Shown here: positions 1 through 5,298 of the stretch, piece after piece
Numbering within the stretch: position 1 is the stretch's first letter
How the letters are laid out: each line of letters begins with the position of its first letter
NCBI GenBank assembly: GCA_030592225.1
Contig: JAUVJT010000127.1
Coordinates: 1-6,204 of the forward strand
Reading direction: 5' to 3'
Source of the DNA: Candidatus Stahliibacteriota bacterium
GTDB lineage: Bacteria; Hydrothermota; Tepidihabitantia; B3-TA06
Length of the DNA stretch: 6,204 bases
The notes under the pieces: model-generated
What the model saw: only the letters and a program-made list of their open reading frames with translations
The model's database searches: none
Told to the model about the DNA's origin: nothing
Position numbers and translations under genes: made by a program

Positions 1-2
1 GG

Positions 3-1499
3 TTGATAGAAGGTTTCGAGCAATTCCTGGGGCACAATGCCATGCTTGCCTATCTGGTGATGATGGCTCCCCGGCTGGTGGAGCTTCGTCGTGTCCTCAA
101 ACCGACAGGCTCCATCTATCTGCACTGCGACCCCACCGCCGGCCACTACCTGAAAATCCTCATGGATGCGGTGTTCGGGGTGAAGAGTTTTCGTAATGAA
201 ATCATCTGGAGAAGAACAGGTTCACACAACTCTGCTAAAAGATACGGGCCCAATCATGACATAATCCTCTTCTATACTAAAAGTGAAGAGTATACCTGGA
301 AAAGAATCTATCGTCCGTATATGCAAGGACACGTTGATACTTATTTTAAGAAGAAGGATGAACGCGGCCGTTATTGGTCCAACGCACTTACAGGGAAAGG
401 AACTCGAAAAGGCGAATCAGGACAGCCCTGGAGGAAATATGATCCTACAGCAAAAGGAAGACATTGGGCAATACCGGGTATTATTGCACAAGAACTTGGA
501 ATTGAAGATTTACCATTGATTGAGAAACTTGAAATAATGTACCAAGAAGGATACATCAACTTACCTAAAGGTAAAGCCGGAATGCCTGAATACAGACAAT
601 ACTTACATCAATCCAAGGGTATGTTGCTCCAAGATCTCTGGACGTATCAACCACACACAAAAGGGGTACTCTTCGATTCTGGAGAGTGCATAGACGAAGA
701 TGTTCGTTGGATAGGGAAAAGAGGTGATCCTGAACGGCTAGGATATGAACCCCAAAAACCTGTTGGGATTCTTAAGCGCATCCTTAAAGCCTCATCCAAC
801 GAGGGCGACGTTGTGCTCGACCCGTTCTGCGGGTGCGGAACCACCATTGCCGCAGCCCAAGCCCTGAACAGAAAATGGATTGGTATAGACATAACCTATC
901 TTGCCATAAACCTTATCAGGAATCGGCTGGCCGATCACTTTGCAGATGAAGTTGCCTACGAAGTTCACGGCGATCCAAAGGATTGGGAATCGGCCAGAGA
1001 ACTAGCCCAAAAAACCGATGTGCCGCGTAAAGAATTTGAACTATGGGCGTTGTCTCTTGTTGAGGCTCAGCCTAAAGGCGATCCTTACAAGAAAGGCGGA
1101 CCCGATCAAGGCGTTGATGGTATTATTCGATTTGAGGACGGGAAGAAACTCGGCAAGCTTAAATCCAAGCGAGTTATAATCCAGGTAAAGAGTGATAAAA
1201 ATCCTGGTGTACCTTTTGTAAGAGATTTACGCGGCACGATGGAAAATGAAAAGGCTGTTATGGGTGTTTTGATTTTGCTCTACGAGCCTGGGAAACGCTC
1301 AACAATATACACGGTTGCCGCTGACGCAGGACTGTACAATTGCGAAATAATGGGCGGTAAGGATTACCCGAAAATACAGGTTTTGACGATTAGAGGATTG
1401 CTTGAAGAAACCGAGTTTCTGAAAATGCCAATTACACGAAGACCAATTCAACGCGCAGAGCGCATCCAGAAAGACAAACAGAAAAAGCTGGAAGTGTAA
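3..1499 (+). CDS. DNA methyltransferase (N4/N6-amino, beta class) fused to a C-terminal Mrr-like nuclease domain; 5'-truncated by the window edge
   Basis: The product transfers a methyl group from S-adenosylmethionine to an exocyclic amino group of adenine or cytosine in a specific DNA site, and probably also carries a nuclease domain. Over the 498 visible residues, residues 20-45 (RLVELRRVLKPTGSIYLHCD) match the helix-strand that follows catalytic motif IV in the N6_N4_Mtase family. Motif IV itself (DPPY/F) is absent and must lie upstream, so the TTG at base 3 is not the true start. Residues 64-245 form the variable, presumed target-recognition segment. Residues 248-256 (YEPQKPVGI) lead into the SAM-binding motif DPFCGCGTT at 273-281. 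The order IV-TRD-I is that of the beta class. Residues 345-470 resemble an Mrr-type PD-(D/E)xK domain, with GVDG (Asp372), QVK (394-396) and RDLRGTMENEKAVMGVLI. QxK in place of ExK is usual for Mrr relatives. I recall this fused architecture from annotated methyltransferases. The recognition sequence and nuclease activity are unknown. Bases 181-780 are much more AT-rich than the flanking catalytic blocks. Confidence 0.9.
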   Translation: MIEGFEQFLGHNAMLAYLVMMAPRLVELRRVLKPTGSIYLHCDPTAGHYLKILMDAVFGVKSFRNEIIWRRTGSHNSAKRYGPNHDIILFYTKSEEYTWKRIYRPYMQGHVDTYFKKKDERGRYWSNALTGKGTRKGESGQPWRKYDPTAKGRHWAIPGIIAQELGIEDLPLIEKLEIMYQEGYINLPKGKAGMPEYRQYLHQSKGMLLQDLWTYQPHTKGVLFDSGECIDEDVRWIGKRGDPERLGYEPQKPVGILKRILKASSNEGDVVLDPFCGCGTTIAAAQALNRKWIGIDITYLAINLIRNRLADHFADEVAYEVHGDPKDWESARELAQKTDVPRKEFELWALSLVEAQPKGDPYKKGGPDQGVDGIIRFEDGKKLGKLKSKRVIIQVKSDKNPGVPFVRDLRGTMENEKAVMGVLILLYEPGKRSTIYTVAADAGLYNCEIMGGKDYPKIQVLTIRGLLEETEFLKMPITRRPIQRAERIQKDKQKKLEV

Positions 1500-1613
1500 A
1501 ATACCCCTCCCTCGATGGGACAGCTTTGGTAAGGACAACATCCGCACTAATAAAAAGGATTGATAAACGGGGTTACTGCAAGGGACGTAGTACCGTCGTG
1601 GGATAAAAAAGTT

Positions 1614-1639
1614 AAGGCCGGGCTTGCACCCGGCCTTTT
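1614..1639. terminator. Bidirectional rho-independent terminator between convergent genes
   Basis: AAGGCCGGG (1614-1622) and CCCGGCCTT (1629-1637) form a perfect 9-bp stem around a 6-base loop. On the plus strand the stem runs into TTTT followed by ATTTCTTT. On the minus strand it is followed by AACTTTTTT. It therefore lies correctly placed to end both the methyltransferase transcript (stop at 1499) and the groEL transcript (stop at 1681). Confidence 0.9.
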
Positions 1640-1680
1640 GATTTCTTTGAATGGTTAGAAAACCTCAGAATTCGTGAATT

Positions 1681-3321
1681 CTAAAATCCGCCGTATCCGC
1701 CGCCACCGGGTGGCATGGGCGGCATGTCGGATTTCTCATCAGGCTTCTCGACAATCGCGGCCTCGGTGGTAACCAGCAGGCCGGCGATGGACGCCGCGTT
1801 CTGCAAAGCGGAACGAACCACCTTGGTGGGGTCAATAACGCCTGCCTTGACCAGGTCCTCGTACTCCAGACTGGCCACGTTGAAGCCGAAGTTGGCTTCC
1901 TCGGCGGTCTTGACCTTCTCAATCACGATGGAGCCGTCAAGTCCGGCGTTGACCACCAGCTGACGCAGCGGCATCTCAAGAACCTTGCGGACAAGATCAA
2001 CGCCTGTCTTCTCGTCGGCCTTGGCCTTGGTGCGCACACTGTCCAGAGCCTTGGTGGCGCGAAGAAGAGCAATCCCGCCGCCCGGTACGATGCCTTCCTC
2101 AACCGCGGCGCGCGCGGTGTGCAGGGCATCTTCGATGCGGGCTTTCTTTTCCTTCATCTCGACCTCGGTGGCGGCGCCCACGTTGATTACGGCGACTCCG
2201 CCCGAAAGCTTGGCCAGGCGTTCCTGCAGCTTCTCACGGTCGTAGTCGGAAGAGGTATCTTCGATCTGACGCTTGATCTGTTCGATTCGCGACTGGATGT
2301 CGGCACGCTTACCCGCGCCTTCGACTATCGTCGTGTCTTCCTTGTCCACGGTAACCCGCTTGGCGGTTCCCAGGTCGGAAACCTGCACGTTCTCGAGCTT
2401 GATGCCCACGTCTTCACTGATCAGTCGGCCTCCGGTAAGGACACCGATATCCTCAAGCATGGCGCGGCGGCGCTCGCCGTAACCGGGAGCCTTGACCGCA
2501 CACACGTTTAGGGTGCCGCGGAGCTTGTTCACCACGAGCGTGGCAAGGGCCTCGCCATCGATGTCCTCTGCGATGATGAGCATGGGGCGGCCGGACTGGG
2601 CGGTTTTTTCCAGTATAGGGAGAAGTTCGCGTGCGTTGGCGATTTTCTTTTCATACAGAAATACGTAGGCATTCTCCAGCACCGCCTGCATGTGTTCCTG
2701 TTCGGTGATGAAGTAGGGAGAAAGGTAGCCGCGGTCGAACTGCATACCTTCGACCAACTCCAGATAGGTATCCATGGACTTGGCTTCCTCGACGGTTATT
2801 ACGCCGTCCTTGCCTACTTTTTCCATGGCGTCGGCGATAAGGTCGCCAATCTTGCTGTCGTTGTTGGCGGAGATGCAAGCCACCTGCGCAATCTCTGTAC
2901 GGCCATCGGGCTTTTTGCTCATTTTGCCAAGCTCGCCCACTATGCCTTCGACCGCCATGTCTATTCCGCGCTTGAGAGCCATGGCATTGGCGCCCGCGGT
3001 AACGTTCTTCAGACCCTCACGGTAGATGTGCTCTGCAAGCAGGGTCGCGGTAGTGGTACCGTCACCTGCAACGTCGGATGTTTTGGATGCTACCTCTTTG
3101 ATCATCTGGGCGCCCAGGTTCTCGAACTTATCTTCGAGTTCGATCTCCTTGGCAACTGTAACACCATCCTTGGTGATGGTGGGGGCGCCGAACTTTTTCT
3201 CTAATACAACGTTGCGTCCGCGCGGACCCAGGGTTACCTTGACCGCGTCGGACAGGGTGGTCGCGCCTTTAAGAATCGAGCGGCGCGCTTCTTCATCAAA
3301 TCTAATTTCTTTTGCTGGCAT
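1681..3321 (-). CDS. groEL: 60-kDa chaperonin GroEL (Hsp60)
   Basis: ATP-driven cytoplasmic chaperonin subunit that forms double heptameric rings and folds non-native proteins under a GroES lid. The 546 residues are close to the usual length (548 in E. coli), and the numbering matches E. coli almost exactly. The nucleotide-binding loop GDGTTTAT is at 86-93 with Asp87, the catalytic Asp398 sits in RIEDALHTARAAVEEG, and GGG is at 414-416. The apical-domain substrate-binding residues Tyr199, Tyr203, Phe204, Leu234, Leu237, Leu259, Val263 and Val264 are all present. Two ATGs are adjacent at the start. I chose the second (3321) because it lies 5 bases from the AAGGAGG, whereas the first (3324) lies only 2 bases away. 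The C-terminal tail is odd: a proline-rich stretch then GGGGYGGF, instead of the common GGM repeats. The gene is second in the operon after groES. Confidence 0.98.
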   Translation of the reverse strand: MPAKEIRFDEEARRSILKGATTLSDAVKVTLGPRGRNVVLEKKFGAPTITKDGVTVAKEIELEDKFENLGAQMIKEVASKTSDVAGDGTTTATLLAEHIYREGLKNVTAGANAMALKRGIDMAVEGIVGELGKMSKKPDGRTEIAQVACISANNDSKIGDLIADAMEKVGKDGVITVEEAKSMDTYLELVEGMQFDRGYLSPYFITEQEHMQAVLENAYVFLYEKKIANARELLPILEKTAQSGRPMLIIAEDIDGEALATLVVNKLRGTLNVCAVKAPGYGERRRAMLEDIGVLTGGRLISEDVGIKLENVQVSDLGTAKRVTVDKEDTTIVEGAGKRADIQSRIEQIKRQIEDTSSDYDREKLQERLAKLSGGVAVINVGAATEVEMKEKKARIEDALHTARAAVEEGIVPGGGIALLRATKALDSVRTKAKADEKTGVDLVRKVLEMPLRQLVVNAGLDGSIVIEKVKTAEEANFGFNVASLEYEDLVKAGVIDPTKVVRSALQNAASIAGLLVTTEAAIVEKPDEKSDMPPMPPGGGGYGGF

Positions 3322-3326
3322 CATTT

Positions 3327-3333
3327 CCTCCTT
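3327..3333 (-). promoter_or_regulatory. groEL ribosome binding site overlapping the groES stop codon
   Basis: The minus strand reads TAAGGAGGAA here. The TAA at 3334-3332 is the groES stop, and AAGGAGG follows within it, 5 bases before the preferred groEL ATG. Ribosomes ending groES therefore stop on the groEL Shine-Dalgarno, which suggests translational coupling. The spacing also decides between the two adjacent ATGs. Confidence 0.85.
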
Positions 3334-3616
3334 AGTCCACGAGCGCCATTACGTCGTCTTCGCGCATGAGCAGGAATTCCTTGCCTTCTATCTTGACTTC
3401 GGTTCCGGCGTACTTGTTGAAAAGAACGGTGTCGCCAGGCTTGACCACGAGAGGTACAATCTTACCGGCATCATCTTTGCGGCCCGGCCCCACCTCAATA
3501 ATCTTGCCCTTCTGCGGCTTTTCTTTGGCGGTATCGGGAATGATTATTCCGCCGACCGTTTCCTCTGCCTCCAGACGTTCCACCAGGATTCGGTCATGAA
3601 GCGGTTTTATCTTCAT
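3332..3616 (-). CDS. groES: 10-kDa co-chaperonin GroES (Hsp10)
   Basis: Heptameric lid of the GroEL folding chamber, cytoplasmic. The 94 residues match the usual family length of 94-97. It begins MKIKPLHDRILVE. The mobile loop that docks on the GroEL apical domain spans about residues 17-32 and contains the GGIIIPD motif (22-28). A roof hairpin region (about 43-58, GPGRKDDAGKIVPL) and the C-terminal block (KYAGTEVKIEGKEFLLMRE, 68-86) are intact. AAGGAGG at 3624-3630 lies 7 bases before the ATG. The gene is the first of the groES-groEL operon and begins 111 bases downstream of tRNA-Val on the same strand. No CIRCE-type inverted repeat is present upstream, so HrcA control is not supported by the sequence. 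Confidence 0.98.
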   Translation of the reverse strand: MKIKPLHDRILVERLEAEETVGGIIIPDTAKEKPQKGKIIEVGPGRKDDAGKIVPLVVKPGDTVLFNKYAGTEVKIEGKEFLLMREDDVMALVD

Positions 3617-3663
3617 CGTTATGCCTCCTTCGGCGATTGATGTTTAACGTTCTCAACGCAGCG

Positions 3664-3679
3664 AGAGCTACAATGCTCT
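3664..3679 (-). other. Small hairpin in the groES upstream region
   Basis: AGAGC (3664-3668) and GCTCT (3675-3679) are inverted repeats around a 6-base spacer, between tRNA-Val and groES. The spacing and sequence do not match CIRCE (TTAGCACTC-N9-GAGTGCTAA). No T-run follows on the minus strand, so it is not a terminator. It may be a minor structure in the untranslated leader or a tRNA 3'-trailer processing signal. It is short enough to be chance. Confidence 0.25.
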
Positions 3680-3727
3680 TGGGTTTTACGTGAAGCTTAG
3701 ATCTGCGCTTTGAATATTTCTAACTAA

Positions 3728-3801
3728 TGGGCAGAACAGGACTTGAACCTGTGGCCTCCTGCTTGTAAGGCAGGCGCTCTAGCCAACTGAGCTATCCGCC
3801 C
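3728..3801 (-). tRNA. tRNA-Val (anticodon UAC)
   Basis: The minus strand folds as a complete cloverleaf. The acceptor GGGCGGA pairs with TCTGCCC, with one G-T pair. The D arm is GCTC...GAGC. The anticodon stem CCTGC/GCAGG encloses the loop CTTACAA, giving anticodon TAC, which reads GTA and other GTN valine codons. The T arm ACAGG-TTCAAGT-CCTGT is standard. The discriminator base is A. The 3' CCA is not encoded (ATTAG follows) and must be added by tRNA nucleotidyltransferase. A strong promoter lies just upstream, and groES lies downstream on the same strand without an evident terminator between. Confidence 0.97.
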
Positions 3802-3805
3802 CGGG

Positions 3806-3828
3806 TTCGTCGGGTTTCGCCCGTCGAA
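3806..3828 (-). other. Hairpin in the 5' leader of the tRNA-Val precursor
   Basis: The minus strand reads TTCGACGGG, CGAAA, CCCGACGAA. This gives a stem of two 4-bp blocks separated by a single A-A mismatch, with a 5-base loop. It covers nearly the whole predicted leader between the transcription start (about 3827-3829) and the mature tRNA 5' end (3801), leaving four bases, CCCG, before the RNase P cut site. Its effect on processing or stability is unknown. Confidence 0.55.
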
Positions 3829-3833
3829 CATCA

Positions 3834-3861
3834 ATTATAGTAAAAGATTGCGCTGCGTCAA
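3834..3861 (-). promoter_or_regulatory. Strong sigma70-type promoter for tRNA-Val (and possibly groESL)
   Basis: On the minus strand, TTGACG (3861-3856, 5 of 6 consensus) is followed by a 16-base spacer and a perfect TATAAT (3839-3834). The predicted start at about 3827-3829 leaves a leader of roughly 26-28 bases before the tRNA. I see no rho-independent terminator between the tRNA and groES and no better promoter in that gap, so this promoter may also supply chaperonin transcripts. Confidence 0.85.
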
Positions 3862-3992
3862 GCCGACTATTTTAGTGTTAGCGGAAATGGTTGGGTGGCA
3901 AGCGCTGTAATTTCGATTTCTGTAATCAGGGTCGCTGCGATTCCAATAGCCACGCCGCGGTTGTCACGTCACTGTCTTTGCGACGGCAGTGC

Positions 3993-5039
3993 TCACTCCG
4001 ACACCTGCGGATACAGCTCCAATTTGGGCATATTTTCCTTCAGGCGTTTAAGTCCGGCCTCCGTAACCCTAGTATCGATAAGATACAGCACCCTAAGGTT
4101 AGGAAAGCTCATGATGCTCTTCAAACCAAAATTGCTAACCTCCGTCTTGGTCAGTACCAACACTCGCAGGTTAGTCAAACCCTTAAGGTGTCTCAATCCA
4201 GCATCACTCACCTCGGTGCCCCGTAGGGATAACACTTCAAGTTTTGTAAGCGCGGCAAGATGCCTGAGTCCTCTATCGTCTATAAAAGTCGAGGATAAAT
4301 CCAAAACCCTCAATTCAGAAAACGCCTTGAGTTTTTCTGCTCCCGCATTGCCTATGTCGGCATTATCAAGGAAAAGCATGTTTAATTTCGAAAGGTTCTG
4401 GAGGCAGGCAAGTCCTTCCGCTTCTATTTTGGAGTAGGTAAGGTCAAGTAGCCTCAGTTCTGTAAGTCCTGAAAGATGCCTGGTTCCCTCAGAGGTAACA
4501 TCAGTCTTCCTTGTCAAAACCAGAGAGCTGCTGACATCCTTTCCGTATCGAAGTGACAGCATCCGCAGATCTTTCAATCCCGAAAGCCTGGGAAGATCAA
4601 CCCCGGTAAAATCATAAAACGTCAACCCAACCAGTTCAGGGAACCTGTCCAGCTCGGAAAGCTGTTTCGGTCCCGCTAGCACTGTAACTATGGTAGCAGG
4701 GTCCTCAATCTTGGCCGCAGGGATATTTCTCAAATCGACCCCGCAAAGTTTGCCGTTGACCCACAAGCGACCGTTCTTCTCGCGATAATCAATGGAATCC
4801 TCGCCTTGCCAGGGGTAACCGTAGCTTGCCAAGACCAGGAAGAACTCGCCTTCCTTCCAACCGTAGATATCCCTTTCGTATTTGAGTTCCCCTTCGTTAA
4901 GGATGACTAACGTTCGCTTCTCCCCCAGCTTTTCGGTTTGTGTCTGGGACGCTTCTTTTTTACATGATACTGCGATTGGAACAACGATAAGAGTTACAAT
5001 CAAAAGGATTGTGCTTTTTAAGCCTAGGTTTTTGGGCAT
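3993..5039 (-). CDS. Leucine-rich-repeat lipoprotein of unknown function
   Basis: The predicted 348-residue exported lipoprotein starts with a basic N-terminus and a hydrophobic segment (about 10-23) ending in AVSC, with the lipidated cysteine at residue 26 followed by KK. Residues 45-115 form an unrecognised, beta-rich N-terminal domain (YGWKEGEFFLVL, GRLWVNGKLCGVDL). From residue 195 there are six uninterrupted 24-residue leucine-rich repeats of the form LxxLxLxxTxVxxxGLxxLxxLxx (starts at 195, 219, 243, 267, 291 and 315; the last is 25 residues). A degenerate repeat lies at 136-157. One at 158-194 is enlarged by about 13 residues (around 167-180). LRR solenoids usually bind protein ligands; the partner is unknown. 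The start is set by AAGGAGG 5 bases upstream. Sampled lines look poorer in GC (about 42%) than sampled groEL lines (up to 70%). A promoter lies directly upstream; no convincing terminator follows. Confidence 0.9.
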   Translation of the reverse strand: MPKNLGLKSTILLIVTLIVVPIAVSCKKEASQTQTEKLGEKRTLVILNEGELKYERDIYGWKEGEFFLVLASYGYPWQGEDSIDYREKNGRLWVNGKLCGVDLRNIPAAKIEDPATIVTVLAGPKQLSELDRFPELVGLTFYDFTGVDLPRLSGLKDLRMLSLRYGKDVSSSLVLTRKTDVTSEGTRHLSGLTELRLLDLTYSKIEAEGLACLQNLSKLNMLFLDNADIGNAGAEKLKAFSELRVLDLSSTFIDDRGLRHLAALTKLEVLSLRGTEVSDAGLRHLKGLTNLRVLVLTKTEVSNFGLKSIMSFPNLRVLYLIDTRVTEAGLKRLKENMPKLELYPQVSE

Positions 5040-5044
5040 CGAAT

Positions 5045-5051
5045 CCTCCTT
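5045..5051 (-). promoter_or_regulatory. Ribosome binding site of the LRR lipoprotein gene
   Basis: AAGGAGG on the minus strand, 5 bases before the ATG at 5039. It fixes the start of the lipoprotein and places the signal peptide at the N-terminus. Confidence 0.85.
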
Positions 5052-5071
5052 CAGGTTCTATTCATTGCGAT

Positions 5072-5099
5072 ATAATACTTATGAAACATTTGTTGTCAA
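5072..5099 (-). promoter_or_regulatory. Sigma70-type promoter of the LRR lipoprotein gene
   Basis: On the minus strand, TTGACA (5099-5094, perfect) is separated by 16 bases from TATTAT (5077-5072, 5 of 6). The predicted start near 5065 gives a leader of about 25 bases containing the AAGGAGG. A TGAAA half-site (5082-5086) lies in the spacer and resembles the arms of the nearby palindromes. Confidence 0.8.
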
Positions 5100-5121
5100 G
5101 CTCGCAGGGATGAGGAATACT
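5093..5121 (+). promoter_or_regulatory. Possible plus-strand promoter overlapping the divergent -35
   Basis: TTGTCA (5093-5098, 5 of 6) lies 17 bases before AATACT (5116-5121, 4 of 6). The -35 overlaps the minus-strand TTGACA because TTGTCAA and TTGACAA are near-complements. If used, the transcript would start near 5128 and carry a leader of about 170 bases to the gene at 5299. The weak -10 makes this tentative. Confidence 0.35.
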
Positions 5122-5126
5122 TCAAC

Positions 5127-5138
5127 GTGAAATTTCAC
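5127..5138. promoter_or_regulatory. Perfect 12-bp palindrome, candidate operator
   Basis: GTGAAATTTCAC is a perfect 12-base palindrome in the divergent intergenic region. It shares the TGAAA/TTTCA arms with the second palindrome 55 bases to the right. Such arms at two sites suggest binding of one dimeric regulator at both. The regulator is not identifiable here. Confidence 0.4.
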
Positions 5139-5144
5139 ACCCGG

Positions 5145-5231
5145 GCAGGACTTCTTGCAGTTTGTCTACCCCGACATCGTCCTGAAAGTTTCAGTAAACC
5201 CTTGCAAAGCTCAGTCCTGCAACCTTTTTTT
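5145..5231 (+). promoter_or_regulatory. Structured leader with T-tract, candidate attenuator
   Basis: GCAGGACT (5145-5152) is the exact reverse complement of AGTCCTGC (5213-5220). The pair encloses the 5182-5194 dyad and is followed, after AACC, by seven Ts (5225-5231). An alternative, shorter stem uses TTGCA (5202-5206) with TGCAA (5218-5222), which overlaps the first pairing at 5218-5220, so the two are mutually exclusive. This resembles attenuator logic upstream of the gene at 5299. It requires transcription from upstream of 5145. No known riboswitch family was recognised, and the stems are modest. Confidence 0.3.
5182..5194. promoter_or_regulatory. 13-bp dyad, second candidate operator
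   Basis: CTGAAA-G-TTTCAG is a perfect 6-bp dyad with a one-base centre. It shares TGAAA(N)TTTCA with the palindrome at 5127-5138; the centres are about 55 bases apart. Confidence 0.4.
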
Positions 5232-5252
5232 CTGTCCGCCGTCTAGCTTAGG

Positions 5253-5258
5253 TATACA
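5253..5258 (+). promoter_or_regulatory. Possible -10 element of the glycine-rich protein gene
   Basis: TATACA matches the sigma70 -10 consensus at 5 of 6 bases and would give a leader of about 35 bases before the ATG at 5299. No recognisable -35 lies at 16-18 bases upstream (TTCTGT at 17), so the promoter would need activation or a different sigma factor. Confidence 0.3.
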
Positions 5259-5285
5259 AGAAATTGAAAACCTTAACCGAACCTT

Positions 5286-5291
5286 AGGAGG
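5286..5291 (+). promoter_or_regulatory. Ribosome binding site that decides the start at 5299
   Basis: AGGAGG lies 7 bases before the ATG at 5299. The same frame is open back to 5155, but only this ATG has a Shine-Dalgarno, and it places a signal peptide at the N-terminus. Confidence 0.9.
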
Positions 5292-5298
5292 AAGTACA

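Noticed and set aside
1667..1682. AGAATTC-GT-GAATTCT inverted repeat over the groEL stop codon
   Set aside because: The two arms are perfect but AT-rich and short with a 2-base loop, so no stable hairpin is likely. The strong stem at 1614-1637 is sufficient as the terminator. Probably chance.
2692..3204. Long plus-strand open frames opposite groEL (also 2119-2511 and 3026-3640)
   Set aside because: They are antisense shadows of the strongly conserved groEL and groES coding frames, without ribosome binding sites and with no recognisable protein sequence.
3641..3727. CIRCE heat-shock operator upstream of groES
   Set aside because: The only inverted repeat, AGAGC-N6-GCTCT, has neither the 9-bp arms nor the 9-base spacing of CIRCE, and no TTAGCACTC-like arm occurs.
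3968..3992. Possible terminator after the LRR lipoprotein gene
   Set aside because: A small bulged hairpin (CACT...AGTG with GTC/GAC inside) follows the stop, but it has no T-run on the minus strand, so I do not call it a terminator.
3895..4437. Plus-strand open frame opposite the LRR gene
   Set aside because: The minus-strand frame has a signal peptide, a strong Shine-Dalgarno and regular LRRs. The plus frame is its shadow and shows no protein features.
5155..5298. Upstream in-frame extension of the glycine-rich protein (start at 5155)
   Set aside because: The frame is open, but no ribosome binding site precedes it. The ATG at 5299 has AGGAGG at 7 bases and creates a normal signal peptide.
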